A stretch of 64,000 bases of DNA from Chelydra serpentina (lineage: Eukaryota; Chordata; Testudines; Chelydridae), in contig JBAIAC010000018.1 in the NCBI GenBank assembly GCA_037349315.1, forward strand, positions 1,116,001 through 1,180,000. The letters are read 5' to 3'. Positions 33,742 through 45,079 of the stretch are shown here, one piece after another. The translations under genes were made by a program, and so were the position numbers. The notes under the pieces were generated by a model, which worked only from the letters and a program-made list of their open reading frames with translations, was not told the origin of the DNA and did no database searches. The stretch's first letter is position 1. Each line of letters starts with the position of its first letter.

Positions 33742-36327
33742 CTAAGGTTTTGGGAATGAGAGCCTTCTGTTACTGGAGCAGTCTGCAGGGGTGGAGTGAA
33801 TATTTCCACGGATCCTGCCTCCCCTCGTCCTAGTGACTTTGGGTGAGTAAACGACTGGACTTGGTGGCGGGGGAGGGCGGTTAGAAATTACATATAGAGG
33901 GGCTCTTTCCTCCTGTCTCCTGTCCTGGAGAACGTCCACCAGGCGCCGGAGCGTGTCCGTTTGCTCCCTCATTAGTCCCAGCAGCGTTTGAGTCGCCTGC
34001 TGGTCTTCCTGCCGCCACCTGTCCTCGCGAGCTTCAGCCCTCTGCTCCCATTCCCTGGCTGCTCACTCGGACTTTGAGACGTCCTCTCTCCGCTGTGCCG
34101 CCTCCCTTCGGAAACAGATCATCAATTCTGAGAACATGTCATCCCGGGTTCTCTTTTTGCGCCGCCTTATCTGTAATAGCCCATGGGAGGGAGAACCACG
34201 GGTAGGGCGGGAGACACTCGCAGCTGTGGGATGAGGGAAAGGGAGTGAATTCCTCAGAAAGATACTTTTTCCAGAACAATGCCCATACTCTTTCCCTGTG
34301 AATAGGACCAAGCACAGTACCTATCACATGTTCACGTACTACAAGGTCAAATATTAGGTCTTAATGCTGAGTGTCTGGGGTCCCGGTGTACAGATCCCAG
34401 AAGCCTTGCCGAACACTGAAAATCAGCTCTCTGAAGACCATGGTAAGGTGATGAGTTTGGACTGCTGAGAGATTACTTCACAGCAGTGCTCTACTCCCAT
34501 GTCTCAATCACTGTTCCTGGCTGCGGGCAGGAACTGCTGCTGCCCAAACCGCTCATCTACAGCGGCTCGCCAATCCTTTACCCCCGCAACGCGTGGCCGC
34601 TCCCGGGAACCAAAAGTGCCCGCGAACCGCTCAGTATGAACGGCTCGCCTACCCTTCCCCCCACTCCGCGTGGCCGCTCCCAGGAACCAAAAGTGCCCGC
34701 GAACTGCTCAGTATAAACGGCTCACCTACCCTCCCCCCCCTCCGCGTGGCCGCTCCCGGGATCCAAAACTGCCCGCGAACCCTTGTGTTTGAATGGCTCG
34801 CCTACCCTTCCCCCCCCATCTGCGTGGCCGCTCCCGGGAACCAAAAGTGCCCGCGAACCGCTGTTTTTGAACAACTCGCCTACCCTTCCCCCCCCTCCGC
34901 GTGGCCGCTCCCGGGAACCCAAATTGCCCGCGAACCGCTGTGTTTGAACTGATCGCCTACCTTTGAACCCCCTCCGCGTGGCCACCCCCGGGAACCAAAA
35001 GTGCCCGCGAACCGCTGTGTTTGAGTGGCTCGCCTACCCTTCCCCCACCTCCGCGTGGCCACTCCCGGGAACCAAAAGTGCCCGCGAACCGCCGTGTTTG
35101 AATGGCTCGCCTACCCTTCCCCCCCCTCTGCGTGGCCGCTCCCGGGAACCAAAATTGCCCGCAAACCGCTCTGTATGAACGGCTCGCGTACCCTTTCCCC
35201 CGCTTCGCGTGGCCGGTCCCGGGAACTCTCCCTGCCTGCGCACTGAGAAGTTCGAATGGTTTGGCTCCCAGCTCCCTCCCACCCCGCGTTAATGGAAACC
35301 GCCGGATGTCTTTCTTTAAAGGGAAAATGAAGCATTCCCTATACTAATGAAACCACTCATTCAAACCAGGGCACCATGACTTATATCACTCTGATGAGGA
35401 TTACCGAGACAGAGAAAGACTGCATGATGCGTCAATGCCAGCAAACCCCGGGGCTGTATGCACCATGCTATGCAAGGCAATGATACCAGAGTACCTGCAG
35501 CTTGCATGGTGCGGGAAAGTATCCTACCATGGAGGAGACAATAAGGCCGCTCTCCCCGTGAACGTGATAAGCAAGCTCTCACTGTACCTCCAGGAGAGCT
35601 TTGCGGAGATCTCCGATGGGGATTACTCCTCTATCCCCATACATATTGACAGACCTTTCGAATAGTTGCATGGGAAAGTGACTACAAGCTGAAGCGCATA
35701 AAGCCAATTTAGCAATACTAACACATTGCTTACACACCATGCCTATTGTATTCCAAATAAATGTCTAAAACACTGACCTGCTGATCCTTCGCCTGATTCC
35801 TGGTCAGGGATGCTGCCTTGGGAGGGTTTGTAGGGGAGCTCAGTCAGGGTGATGAATAGATCCTGGCTGTCGGGGTAATCAGCAGTGAAAGCGCTGTCGA
35901 CTGCCTCGTCCTCCTCCTCTCCTTCCTCATCTTCACCGTCCGCGAAAACCTCCGACGACGTGGCCGTAGATAAGACCCCGTCGTCGGAGTCCACGGACAC
36001 TGGTGGGGTAGTTGTGGCAGCACCACCGAGCATAGCATGCAGTGCCTCGTAAAACCGGCAAGTGTGTGGCTGCGATCTGGAGCGTCCGTTGGACTCCTTG
36101 GTCTTCTGGTACGCCTGTCGCAGCTCCTTGATTTTCACGCGGCACTGCGTTGCATCCCGGCTGTATCCTCTCTCCGTCATAGCCTGGGATATTTTTTCAT
36201 AAATTTTTGCATTCCGTCTTTTGGATCAGAGCTTGGATAGGACGGATTCATCTCCCCACACAGCGATCAGATCCAAAACTTCCCAATCACTCCATGCTGG
36301 AGCCCTCTTTCTATTGTGGGATTGCAT
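33742..36327 (-). pseudogene. Harbinger Myb/SANT-like DNA-binding partner, two exons, two stops
   Basis: The accessory protein of Harbinger elements, thought to bind DNA and help bring the transposase to the ends. Exon 1 runs from ATG 36327 to about 35778. It encodes a Myb/SANT trihelix domain (APAWSDWEVLDLIAVWGDES, then SKRRNAKIYEKISQAM, then ATQCRVKIKELRQAYQKTKE) followed by an acidic Ser/Glu/Asp tail. A TGA at 36228-36226 interrupts the domain between helices, most simply a CGA-to-TGA change. A good splice donor (CAG/GTCAGT) sits at 35778/35777. Exon 2, from an acceptor TTACAG/AT at 34170, encodes RRRKKRTRDDMFSELM and a Glu/Arg/Gln-rich helix (REDRWRQEDQQATQTLLGLM, then TLRRLVDVLQDRRQEE), with a second TGA at 34065-34063, and stops at 33742. 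As written, exon 1 ends in phase 1, which does not join in frame with exon 2, so either an indel exists or the exact splice sites differ. Confidence 0.8.
34514..35250. repeat. 77-bp GC-rich minisatellite inside the Harbinger element
   Basis: Tandem units beginning GCGTGGCCGCTCCCGGGAAC start at 34591, 34668, 34744, 34822, 34899, 34976, 35053, 35130 and 35207; spacing is 77 bases with 76 and 78 once each. A diverged unit lies upstream (from about 34514) and a degenerate one downstream, for about 9.5 copies. Each unit has AAAAGTGCCCGCGAACCGCT, a TGTTTGAACGGCTCGCCTAC-like part and a C-run. It lies between the two exons of the minus-strand Myb-like gene. Because 77 is not a multiple of three, open frames cross it in several phases on both strands; none is a gene. 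Confidence 0.93.
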
Positions 36328-36728
36328 GGTAACCTCTGCTGTAGAGCTCTGCATCGTTGCCAGTGCTGCTGAGCTCGCCACGATGTCCAAACAGGAAATG
36401 GGATTCAAACTGGCCAGACAGGAAAAGGAATTCAAATTTTCCCGGGGCTTTCCCTGAGTGGCAGGTCAGAGCATCCGAGTACAGATTGCTGTCCTGAGCG
36501 TCCACTGAGTGGTGCACTGTGGGATAGCTCCCGGAGCTATTAGCGTCGAATTCCGTCCACAGTACCTCGAATTCGACATGGCCATGTCGAATTTGGCGCT
36601 ACTCCCCTCGTCGGGGAGGAGTACAGAAATCGAATTAAAGAGCCATTTATGTCGAAAACAATTGCTTCCTAATGTGGACGGGTGCAGGGTTAAATCGGGT
36701 TAACGCTGCTAAATTCGACATAAAGTCC

Positions 36729-36747
36729 TAGTGTAGACCTGGCCTAA
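36729..36747 (-). repeat. Right terminal inverted repeat and TSD of the Harbinger element
   Basis: TAGTGTAGACCTGGCC (36729-36744) followed by TAA (36745-36747). The reverse complement GGCCAGGTCTACACTA matches the left end at 12 of 16 positions. Confidence 0.85.
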
Positions 36748-39072
36748 GACTGTGGCAAGGCGTTTTGAGTAGAGCTCTATGGCTTATGGAAGTTTTGCTC
36801 CCCTTGGGTGGTTCATGAGAAGACGACTCTGGCATGTTTTGGGGCATAATGCTGGGGGCATTTGTTCCAGCAGACTTTGAATTATGGCTTTTATCCGAGA
36901 CTTTTGTGTGAATTTTTTATATGATAGCAGAATGGCTTGTGGTGTGTGAATAATGCAGTTTTAGCATAGCAAAATAGAGTGATGGGATCTGACTGCCTTT
37001 TGCTGGTATTATTTTAGTTTAGTTTATCTTCATAGCTGTTGTAGCAATTTACTCTGTACAAAAATGCCTGGATAAATAAAAGATCAATCTTTTCACAAGA
37101 CTAGCCTATATCATAACACGAGTGCTGAGTCATTAAGTCTTTACTACCTATTCATTTAAAAGTATATATCACTTCACTGATAAAGGGAAGATCTGGCGTC
37201 ACTGATAAAGGGAAGATCTGGCGAGAGAACTAGATGTAAACACCAGAAAATTATTAATCAGATTTTCAAAGAAAAGTTTCAGTTATAGATTGGAATTAAA
37301 ATGGTGGGGGGGGGAAGGGGGGCGGGGAGAATTACAGCTTCCGCAAAGGGTAATAGAGCTGCAGTGTTTTTTTTTTAACCTAATGACACCATTTAAGATT
37401 GACTGTCAGATCAGATTAGGTTCACTGAAATATTCTGAAAACTGAGTTTTCACACAGCAGGAGGAAATGAGAAGTGCGTTTATTCCAGTCAAGCTTAGAA
37501 ATGATGCTCTGTCTCTCTTTTTGTTTATTTTTTTTCTCTCTCCTCCCTGTTGCTTTTGTAACAATTGCATCAATAACAGGAAAGCCATCAAGCTAAGCTT
37601 CATGCACCGTAATAAAGCTGTTTTGATGCAAATAGGGCTCAGTTGCTTTGGTCTCTCATTTGTGACAAACTGTGGTAATAAACTCTATAAATCAAAACAG
37701 AGCTGAAATGCAAGTGTGTGTATGTGCAAGATAAATGAAATAGACTTCTTTCCTGCTTAGTAGCCTTGAGGGATATTTCCCCCATAATTACAAAGACAAT
37801 TACAATGTTTACAGTAAAATTAAAAGTGTAATTGTAACCATCTGAAATAAAACCTAAAACCTTTTGCATTAACAGCAGTTTAATAAATTACTTCTGTCAT
37901 CTTAGACAGAAACAGAGTGCCAAACTATAGATCCAGCAAGTAAATTGGCTGTGCCACAGGGAGAAGGGAAGGATTACAACCTTGACAGAGGGTCTGGGAG
38001 TATCCTAATAGGAAAAATATTTGGAAATTACCTGGTACTTGGCACAATCCGATGCATTCCAAATGTTACTATAATTGTTCTCCAGATTTTTTTTTAAAAT
38101 ATTATTATTTATTTTATTATCATTCCCAGAGATAAGTCATCTTTGGCAAGGCTGGGTTAGCAGTATTCATAGAGAGAGTAAGCTTCCCCCCAGGCAGGGA
38201 AATAATCTTCTAGCTATTGGCAGAATTTTAACAAGAACTCCCAAGTGTTTCCCCTCAGGCACGTTGCTGCTTCACACTCATTTGTGTCCAACTTTGCTTT
38301 TTCACAGTCGTGTTGGGTAATGTTTCATTTCTACTCAGGAACCTGTGATGGGCTGAGGCTTATCATTCCACAGCACTAGAGAATACAAACGTTGGTCCCA
38401 GTATATACAGGTCACCTGCACTAATACTTTGCTGAATTGCTGTGCTGGCTCTCTGCTATAAAAAGGAGTAGATATGGAAAATCCAGCAATCAATAAAATA
38501 AAAATTTCAAGCCCTTGGTGGATGGTGATTTTTTTTTTTTAATTAGCTTGAACAGAAAGCCTGAGAGTCACGCAATAAATAGATGCTGTCACCTTAAATC
38601 ACCAGTCTCACAGTGATAGAGTCTGTGTCAGCAGTGTTATGGACCCTAACACCACTAAATGAGTTTGCCTATTAAAGCATGGAATGAAATGTTTCTGTGA
38701 CTCACTAACAGTGTTTAAAATTCTGCTTTTTTCATCTTCAAAATTCTGCACTGCAGCTGCAAGATATTCTTAGAAGATGGTATCTCACTGAAGAGCTGTG
38801 GTACCTGCTTTCTCACTACTGGTGTAGACTTTATAGGAAGTGAAGGCTTTGGAAGATTAGGGAAAGGGTGAAACCTTCTATCCTCACCTCTGTGAGTGAA
38901 TAGTGGAAAATAAGCCACTGCATTTCTTATCTGACAGATATAGCATCAGTCAGCTGTATTTAATGTCTGCTGTCAATTTCAAATGTAGAAACAACTGATG
39001 GTGGCAACATAAAGCCAAAGGCAGATGTGAAACTAATCCCAGTTCCACTTCAGCCAATATTATATCAAGGCA
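36748..39072. other. No gene; small tandem and homopolymer features
   Basis: AT-rich. Includes a G-run block at 37303-37328 and the tandem duplication listed separately. Frames at 37406-37706 and 38715-38918 show no family signal. Confidence 0.4.
37174..37223. repeat. Exact 25-bp tandem duplication
   Basis: Two perfect head-to-tail copies of a 25-base unit (begins TCACTGATAAAGGGAAGATC) at 37174-37198 and 37199-37223. The exact identity indicates a recent local duplication. Confidence 0.9.
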
Positions 39073-39230
39073 GAGTAGTTTAGTATTTAGAGCAGTGAAC
39101 TGCCTGGGTGCCTGGGTTCCCCTCCTAGCTTAGTCTCTGTTCAATATTAGGTAGATCCCAATTTCTCTTTGCCTCTGTTTATTATTCATCTGTGTAACCA
39201 TACTTAGAGAGGCTGAAAGCTTAGAAAATT
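39073..39230 (+). repeat. MIR SINE, degenerate
   Basis: Sense MIR order: 'tagtatttagagcagtgaac', 'ctgggtgcctgggttcccct', a degraded 'cttagtctctgttcaatatt', then 'tctctttgcctctgtttatt' and 'catctgtgtaacc'. Old copy. Confidence 0.65.
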
Positions 39231-39988
39231 TGGAGATTGTTTGCAAATATAATATTATAACTTGCATATGTTATGCAAATATATCACCTTATTTGCCTAA
39301 ACTCCAGTATTTGCAGAATAAGAGTACTGCATTGAATACCCATGTTACCTCATTCCCCCACTTACATTTAGTCTCCACCAGACAACTTGCAGCATCTGGA
39401 TAAGCCATTTCACCCCTGCCTTTTCTAGTTATAAAATTAGTTGGGGCAAATGGGGGTCTAGGAGCAGGAAAGTAGAATTACTGCCACTAGAATGGATTCA
39501 TTTTAGATTAGGGACAGTTTCTGGTTTGCAGCAAAAGAAGGAGTGTTTGCTTCTACTTCCTGTAACTGGTTACATAAATAAGTAAGGGCTAGATTTATAA
39601 GTGGAACTGAGTTGCAATGCATAATGTTTATGCTCTGCTGACTAGTGGGTTACCCAACGCTGAGCTAGGCATGAGGAGAACTAGGCGTCTAAAGAGGAAA
39701 TTCACAGAAACCACCATTCTGAGCAGGGAGCTGCATAAGCCAGCCAGATGTGGCCTAAGCTCCATCATAGAAGATTAGGGTTGGGAGAGGAGGTCATCTA
39801 GTCCAACCCCCTGCTCAAAGCAGGATGCACACCAACTAAATGATCTCAGCCAGGGCTTTGTCAAACTGGGCCTTAGAAATGTCTAAGGATGGAGATTCCA
39901 CCATCTCCCTAGGTAACCTATTCCAGTGCTTCACCACCCTCCTAGGGAAATAGTGTTTCCTAATATCCAACCTGGACCTCCCCCCACA

Positions 39989-40334
39989 TAGAGCTGGTGC
40001 AAGGACGTTTCGCGCCCTAGGTGAAACGTCCTTGCACCAGCCCTGTGCCTCCCCCAGCTAACACTGCTGCTCCCCCCGTGGCAGCCAGCTCCCCCCCCCC
40101 GCAGCTCCTCGTGCCCCCCCCCCCCGGGTCACGGTAGCTCGCCCCCCCCGGCGGCAGCCTCCTCCGCCCGCGGCAACCCCCCCAGCTCAGCCGCGGAGGC
40201 AGGAGGCAGCTGCGGCCACCCACCCTCCCGACTCTTGGCTCAGCCGCACAGCTGGGAGGCAGCCGCCTGCCGCCCCCCAAATCATGGCGCCCCAGGCGAC
40301 CACCTAGGGTGGCCTAATGGGCGCACCAGCCCTG
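39989..40334. mobile_element. hAT-type MITE inside CR1, GC-rich, 8-bp TSD
   Basis: A 346-bp element that interrupts the CR1. Right end GCACCAGCCCTG; left end TAGAGCTGGTGC, its inverse with two changes. TSD is CCCCCACA (39981-39988) against CCCCCACT (40335-40342). Immediately inside the left end is a perfect hairpin with 18-base arms (CTGGTGCAAGGACGTTTC and its inverse) around GCGCCCTAGGT. The centre is extremely C-rich. The CR1 text resumes directly with CTGCAACTTGAGACC. Confidence 0.88.
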
Positions 40335-40371
40335 CCCCCACTGCAACTTGAGACCATTGCTCCTTGTTCTG

Positions 40372-41187
40372 TCATCTGCCACCACTGAGAACAGCCAAGC
40401 TCCATCCTCTTTGGAACCCCCCCTTCAGGTAATTGAAGGCTGCTATCAAACCCCCCCTCACTCTTCTCTTCTGCAGACTAAACAAGCCCAATTCCCTCAG
40501 CCTCTCCTCGTAAGTCATGTGCCCCAGCCCCCTGATCATTTTCATTGCCCGCCGCTGGACTCTTTCCAATTTGTCCACATCCTTTCTGTAGTGGGGGGCC
40601 CAAAACTGGACACAGTGCTCCAGATATGGCCTCACCAGTGCCGAATAGAGGGGAATAATCACTTCCCTCGATCTGCTGGCAATGCTCCTACTAATGCAGC
40701 CCAATATGCCATTAGCCTTCTTGGCCACAAGGGCACACTGCTGACTCATATCCAGCTTCCCGTCCACTATAATCCCCAGGTCCTTTTCTGCAGAACTGCT
40801 GCTTAGGCAGTCGGTCCCCAGCCTGTAGCAGTACATGGGATTCTTCCTTCCTAAGTGCAGGACTCTACACTTGTCCTTGTTGAACCTCATCAGATTTCAT
40901 TTGGCCCAATCCTCCAATTTGTCTAGGTCACTCTGGACCCTATCCCTCCCCTTCAGCATATCTTCCTCTCCCCCCAGTTTAGTGTCACACGCAAATATGC
41001 TGAGTGTGCAATCTATCCCATCATCCAGATCATTAATGAAGATTTTGAACAAAACAGGTCCCAGGACTGACCCCTGGGGCACTTCACTTGAAATCAGCTG
41101 CCAATAAGACATCGAGCCATTGATCACTACCTGTTGAGCCCGACAATCTATCCAGCTTTCTATCCACCTTATAGTCCATTCATCCAA
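40372..41187 (-). pseudogene. CR1 ORF2 C-terminal region (broken)
   Basis: Two minus-strand frames. 41187-40897 (96 aa) encodes RT motifs, including VPQGSVLGPVLFKIFINDL and then the catalytic box, which reads FACDTKL where CR1 enzymes have FADDTKL, so the first catalytic Asp has become Cys. 40890-40372 (172 aa) begins [16 protein letters not shown] and continues through the thumb and C-terminal part ([40 protein letters not shown]), reaching the normal end of the protein. A stop at about 40894 separates the two. The dead catalytic site and the truncated N-terminus show an inactive copy. Confidence 0.88.
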
Positions 41188-41208
41188 TCCATACTTCTTG
41201 TGCCAATG

Positions 41209-41388
41209 TCTATTTAATTATCTTATACAACATGGAACAGCTTTAACAGGAGAAATTGAGAGAGACCCACCCCAGAATATTAATAATATAATAATAATAA
41301 TAATAATAGAATCTATTTAATTATCTTATCTTATACAACATGGAACAGCTTTAACAGGAGAAATTGAGAGAGACCCATCCAGAATATT
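41209..41388. repeat. Duplicated 73/77-bp unit flanking an (AAT)n tract
   Basis: Unit 1 (41209-41281) and unit 2 (41312-41388) are near-identical, including CATGGAACAGCTTTAACAGG and AAATTGAGAGAGACCCA, separated by an AAT-rich microsatellite (about 41282-41310). Unit 2 has an extra TCTTA. This is a local duplication or slippage product right at the CR1 border. Confidence 0.9.
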
Positions 41389-44300
41389 CCAGAACCCAGA
41401 AATTAGGGCACTTTGCTGGGTTCAACTCCCCGTTCCAAATCAGGTAGATTAACTGTGATCTGAGCACACCTACCAAATTGGACTCCACTGTCAAGAAAGG
41501 CGGGGGAAGGCCTAAATTGTGAATCCCGCTGAGGCTTAGACATGAGTTAGGCACCATGCTGCTTGGTGGTGTCAGGACTGAGGTGGCTGTGTGCCTGCCC
41601 AATGGCAGAAATTTAGTCATCTATGGGACTTACTGTTGGAAATTTGAGTGTCTAGGGACTTAAGGCACCTACAGGTTAAGCAGCAGCTGTGCAGTGGTTT
41701 TGCAAATGGCAGTGGAGCCTAAAAGTTGGATTGGTGCTGAAGTGGCAGTTAGGCATCTAAGTCCCCGTTGTGGAACATGGATTGGTCTTGTTTAATGGAA
41801 TCCGATCAAGATGTGTATGTATTTGTGGGCATATCCCTCTTATCAAAATCTTGATCACAATCCAGGCACCTCGCCTTCAGGAATTTTTACTTTGATCCTC
41901 ACACACATGGCTGTCCTCACTCCCTACGTTCCATCAATTCCACACACTTGGATACTTCCCTGTCTCCTCCACCTAATGTATTACATGAGAGTCTGTGTAA
42001 AAGTATTCTAGGGTACTGGCTTAATGTCTCAGCAGTGTCCATCTATACAGCTGGTTTTATCTCTATAGTATTTGCAGCTCTATGTACTCTAGGTAGCATA
42101 TCTGGCTTCTGTGACCCAGAAGATTCAAGTAGCCACTTGGGAACCCAATACAGAGGGTTCAGATTTGGGACTCTTTAGAGCAAATCAGAAGATTTAACAT
42201 GTCTGGGTATGATACTTATCTGGGCCTCATGAGGATATTCAGTTTTGATCAGTTAATGATTTTGAGAGAGCTCTCAACTCCCTGTGGGACTGATTAGGGA
42301 TCACATTAAATACATAGCATATTATTATAACACTTACCCACAGAAAACCACCTGACTTCTGAATTCTGCTTAGAATTATCAAAGGCTGAAGGGAGGAGCG
42401 AATCTGAGCTCTGGCTCAAGTAGTGAGCCTGTTGTGGCCGATGGCAAGTCGTCTGCCTTCTCTTTCATTACAATTATGGGTGCCTTGCCAAAGAATACCT
42501 TTCAGATGGAGAAAAGAAACAGTTTCACATCGCTAAACTATATCTTCTGAGATATAAGGGTACAGATGATCCTCCACATATGGAATACTTCACATGACAC
42601 TGGTTGCTTTGGTGTATGTAAACTGTGAGGAAGTTTCACACGAAGGAAAAAAAAATGTAAAATATTACACAACATAATTTATTCACTGGGTTGCCCTTTT
42701 ACTTTTTCATTAATTTTGGGAGTGAGGTGGGCTTGACCCCACAATGTGCCCCTTGCAAAACCCCCATCCATGACTTTTAGGTATCTTCAAGTGGGTCAAC
42801 TACTCTTGTGCCTTCTTAGTCTGAGTGGAATCTTCTACTGCTCCTCCAGGTGTTCAGGACACACTACTTGGCCATTTTCTCCAAAAGGTATTTTAGGAAG
42901 TGGCTCTAAATGGCAGACTTCCCATCTCCCCGTCCTCACTGTGCAAGGGGTTGAGATGGAACCTGTCCATTTTCCTTCCCACCATCAATACTAAGCGAGT
43001 AGTAGACACTCAAACGCATATAAAATCCTAGATGTAGTTATGGTAGTTAGATATTGCATGTATATAGGATATCTGGGGAACAGTTTTGGGTGGGTCTAAT
43101 TCTATTGACTTCATAAGTGACTTACTAACAAATAACACCCCACAAACCTTTGCTGTGGTGGTGGTCAGAGTCCAGTGGGAATACTGACTGAAGGAAGGTC
43201 AGGTTGAGAGGGTGTACATATCGCAAGAGTACACAGACGTCTTGGATCTGGCTAACATTCTCTGTGGCAATTGAAGTACGAAGCTGCCCTGAGGGGTTCA
43301 GTGTTCCATGACATCATTTCAGAAAATCCTGTGAGAGGGGACAGTTTTTTTATCCACTTGCTTACAGATTTAATTTTTTGTTTTCATTTACTTTAACCTC
43401 TATTAAGAGTTGCCAGTTTCCCACTCCTAATTTCCTTCCTTCTCCCACATACCATAAAGCTGGTGTTGGGTTTTGTTTTTATCCAATGAAAAAGGCCATT
43501 CCTAAGATTTTACAAGTCTAGTTTATATTCAGCTGTTCATAGACTTCATCTAAACTTGGATTTGACATGTGGATTGAGAACAAACTTTTAATATTTTGTT
43601 TCCTGTAGAATTACACTGATTTTTTTAAAATCCGCATTTTGCTCTTAAAACGTCAGAAGGATAATAAATAGGCTTTCAACACTTAGATATAGGGAAGGGA
43701 TATTTTTGTTTGTTTTTTGAGTTTTGGGGTTGTTGTTTTTTTAAATCCTAACTCTCACAGCTTAATTATGTTGAATTTTTGTCACATGCATTAGAATTTC
43801 ACTAATTCTCACTTTGCTGATTTGTTGACCTGATGTTTCGCTCAAAACCCGTGAACCTCAGTAAAGATTTAATAGCAGATTGTTATGGAATAGACTTATG
43901 CAACTAAGAATTCATTCATTGTTTTACAAAATGTATCTCAGAATATGTACTAGTTTACTATGAGGTATTAGCAATTAAAACTGAATATGTGTATAATATC
44001 TATATATAATTTATACATATGCTAAGATGTGCATCTATAGATGTATGTGAATTATCTATATATCTAACATGCACTAAGCAATTTTTTAAAAATTAAATAT
44101 ATTATATATAATATTCCTTGGTCCTGTTTGTTTGCGTATTACCAACAGCTATATTAATACTTAAAGGTTTAGCATAGTGCTGGAGAAGGTACAGGGACAG
44201 AAGCTTTGAGAGCTCTTGTGTTAATACTCATCCCGTGATTGCAGCCTTTGGACCATCCTTTCCAAAGGGCTGACAATGCGTTGTCCCTCTGCTTCCAGCA

Positions 44301-45079
44301 AGCTCGGCTGACTGCAATGGGAAGTGTGGGCGTAGCCTCCCCTTTGGTCTGCCTCCACTTTGGAGAGACTAGTGATGACAGAGGCATTAGGTTGTGAAAT
44401 TTGTGTGCTTCTGTAGTGCAAGGACTCCCTTGTGTCTGGTTCCTGCACAAGGGTGCATGGGGAAAGCCAAAGGGAAGACACACTATACTCTTCACCCCCA
44501 CATGTTGGCACTAGCACAAGCTTGGCACAATTTTGCCTGGAAAGGTAAAATGAGTTTCTCAGTCAATAGCACCTGGTTATTGAAGCTCCACTGTGTATAT
44601 CTTTAATTCTACAAGTCTTCTAATAAGCCTAAAAGGAGCTTGAGCCCAGTGAGGATTAATACCTTGTTTCTGATCAGAGTGGAGTGAAATATTTAGTCTG
44701 CCATTAGTCACTCACAGCATATTCATACGCATGACAAGTAGCCGGTTTGATTGTTTCTGATGTAATGTATATATTCATGAATAAGAGTTCAGCACCGACA
44801 AATAGCCCCTCACACTTTGCAGTATTTCCCACCAACCCCAATCATATCTTGAAATATCGTCCCAACTCAACTGTTTTCAGTTTCCTTTGCATTTTACTGT
44901 TTATTAAGAAACTGAGCAAACTTCAGTAGCATTTAATAGGATGTAGTTAAATATTGCTACCATAGCAGTCAAGAACAAAAACTGTAGTTTGACCTGTATT
45001 TCATTTCATAAGTTTGTGGATGGGTACGCTACTCTGTATTTGAGTATTTTCTTTCGTTTTCTCAGATCAAATAAGGTGC
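41389..45079. other. No gene; old repeat text at 41390-41790
   Basis: 41390-41790 reads like a decayed sauropsid repeat ('gaggcttagacatgagttag', 'ttaaggcacctacagg', 'cagttaggcatctaagtccc'). The rest (41800-45079) is AT-rich with chance ORFs only. 43980-44110 has a dense TATATA run. No gene is supported. Confidence 0.4.

Larger units (their letters stand above)
31313..36744 (+). mobile_element. Two-gene PIF/Harbinger DNA transposon, 5.4 kb
   Basis: A structurally complete element of 5432 bp bounded by TAA on both sides (31310-31312, 36745-36747) and by matching ends (GGGTATGTCTACACTA; inverse of right end GGCCAGGTCTACACTA). It carries the two genes that define the superfamily in convergent orientation: a DDE nuclease on the plus strand (31691-32973) and a Myb/SANT-like protein on the minus strand (36327 down to 33742). 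Each is followed by an AATAAA. A 77-bp minisatellite occupies part of the region between the Myb exons. Damage is light: one single-base frameshift in the nuclease and two TGA stops in the partner. CpG is more frequent here than in the surrounding AT-rich DNA, consistent with a fairly recent arrival. Confidence 0.95.
39764..41208 (-). mobile_element. CR1 LINE, 3' half, minus strand
   Basis: A second CR1, of a different group from the one at 19888: its 3' end at the left has the TCATAGAA type tail (inverse TTCTATGA). It keeps the 3' untranslated region and the last part of ORF2 (40372-41187). It ends at about 41208 in the RT domain, so it is 5'-truncated. A hAT element is inserted in its 3' part (39989-40334). 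Confidence 0.88.

Noticed and set aside
34486..35347. Many overlapping frames rich in PGNQKCPRTAVFEWLAYPSP-like repeats
   Set aside because: They are translations of the 77-bp minisatellite; frames exist in several phases on both strands because 77 is not divisible by three.
40060..40260. Possible CpG island or promoter
   Set aside because: The GC richness belongs to the hAT insertion at 39989-40334, with clear ends and TSD inside a CR1.
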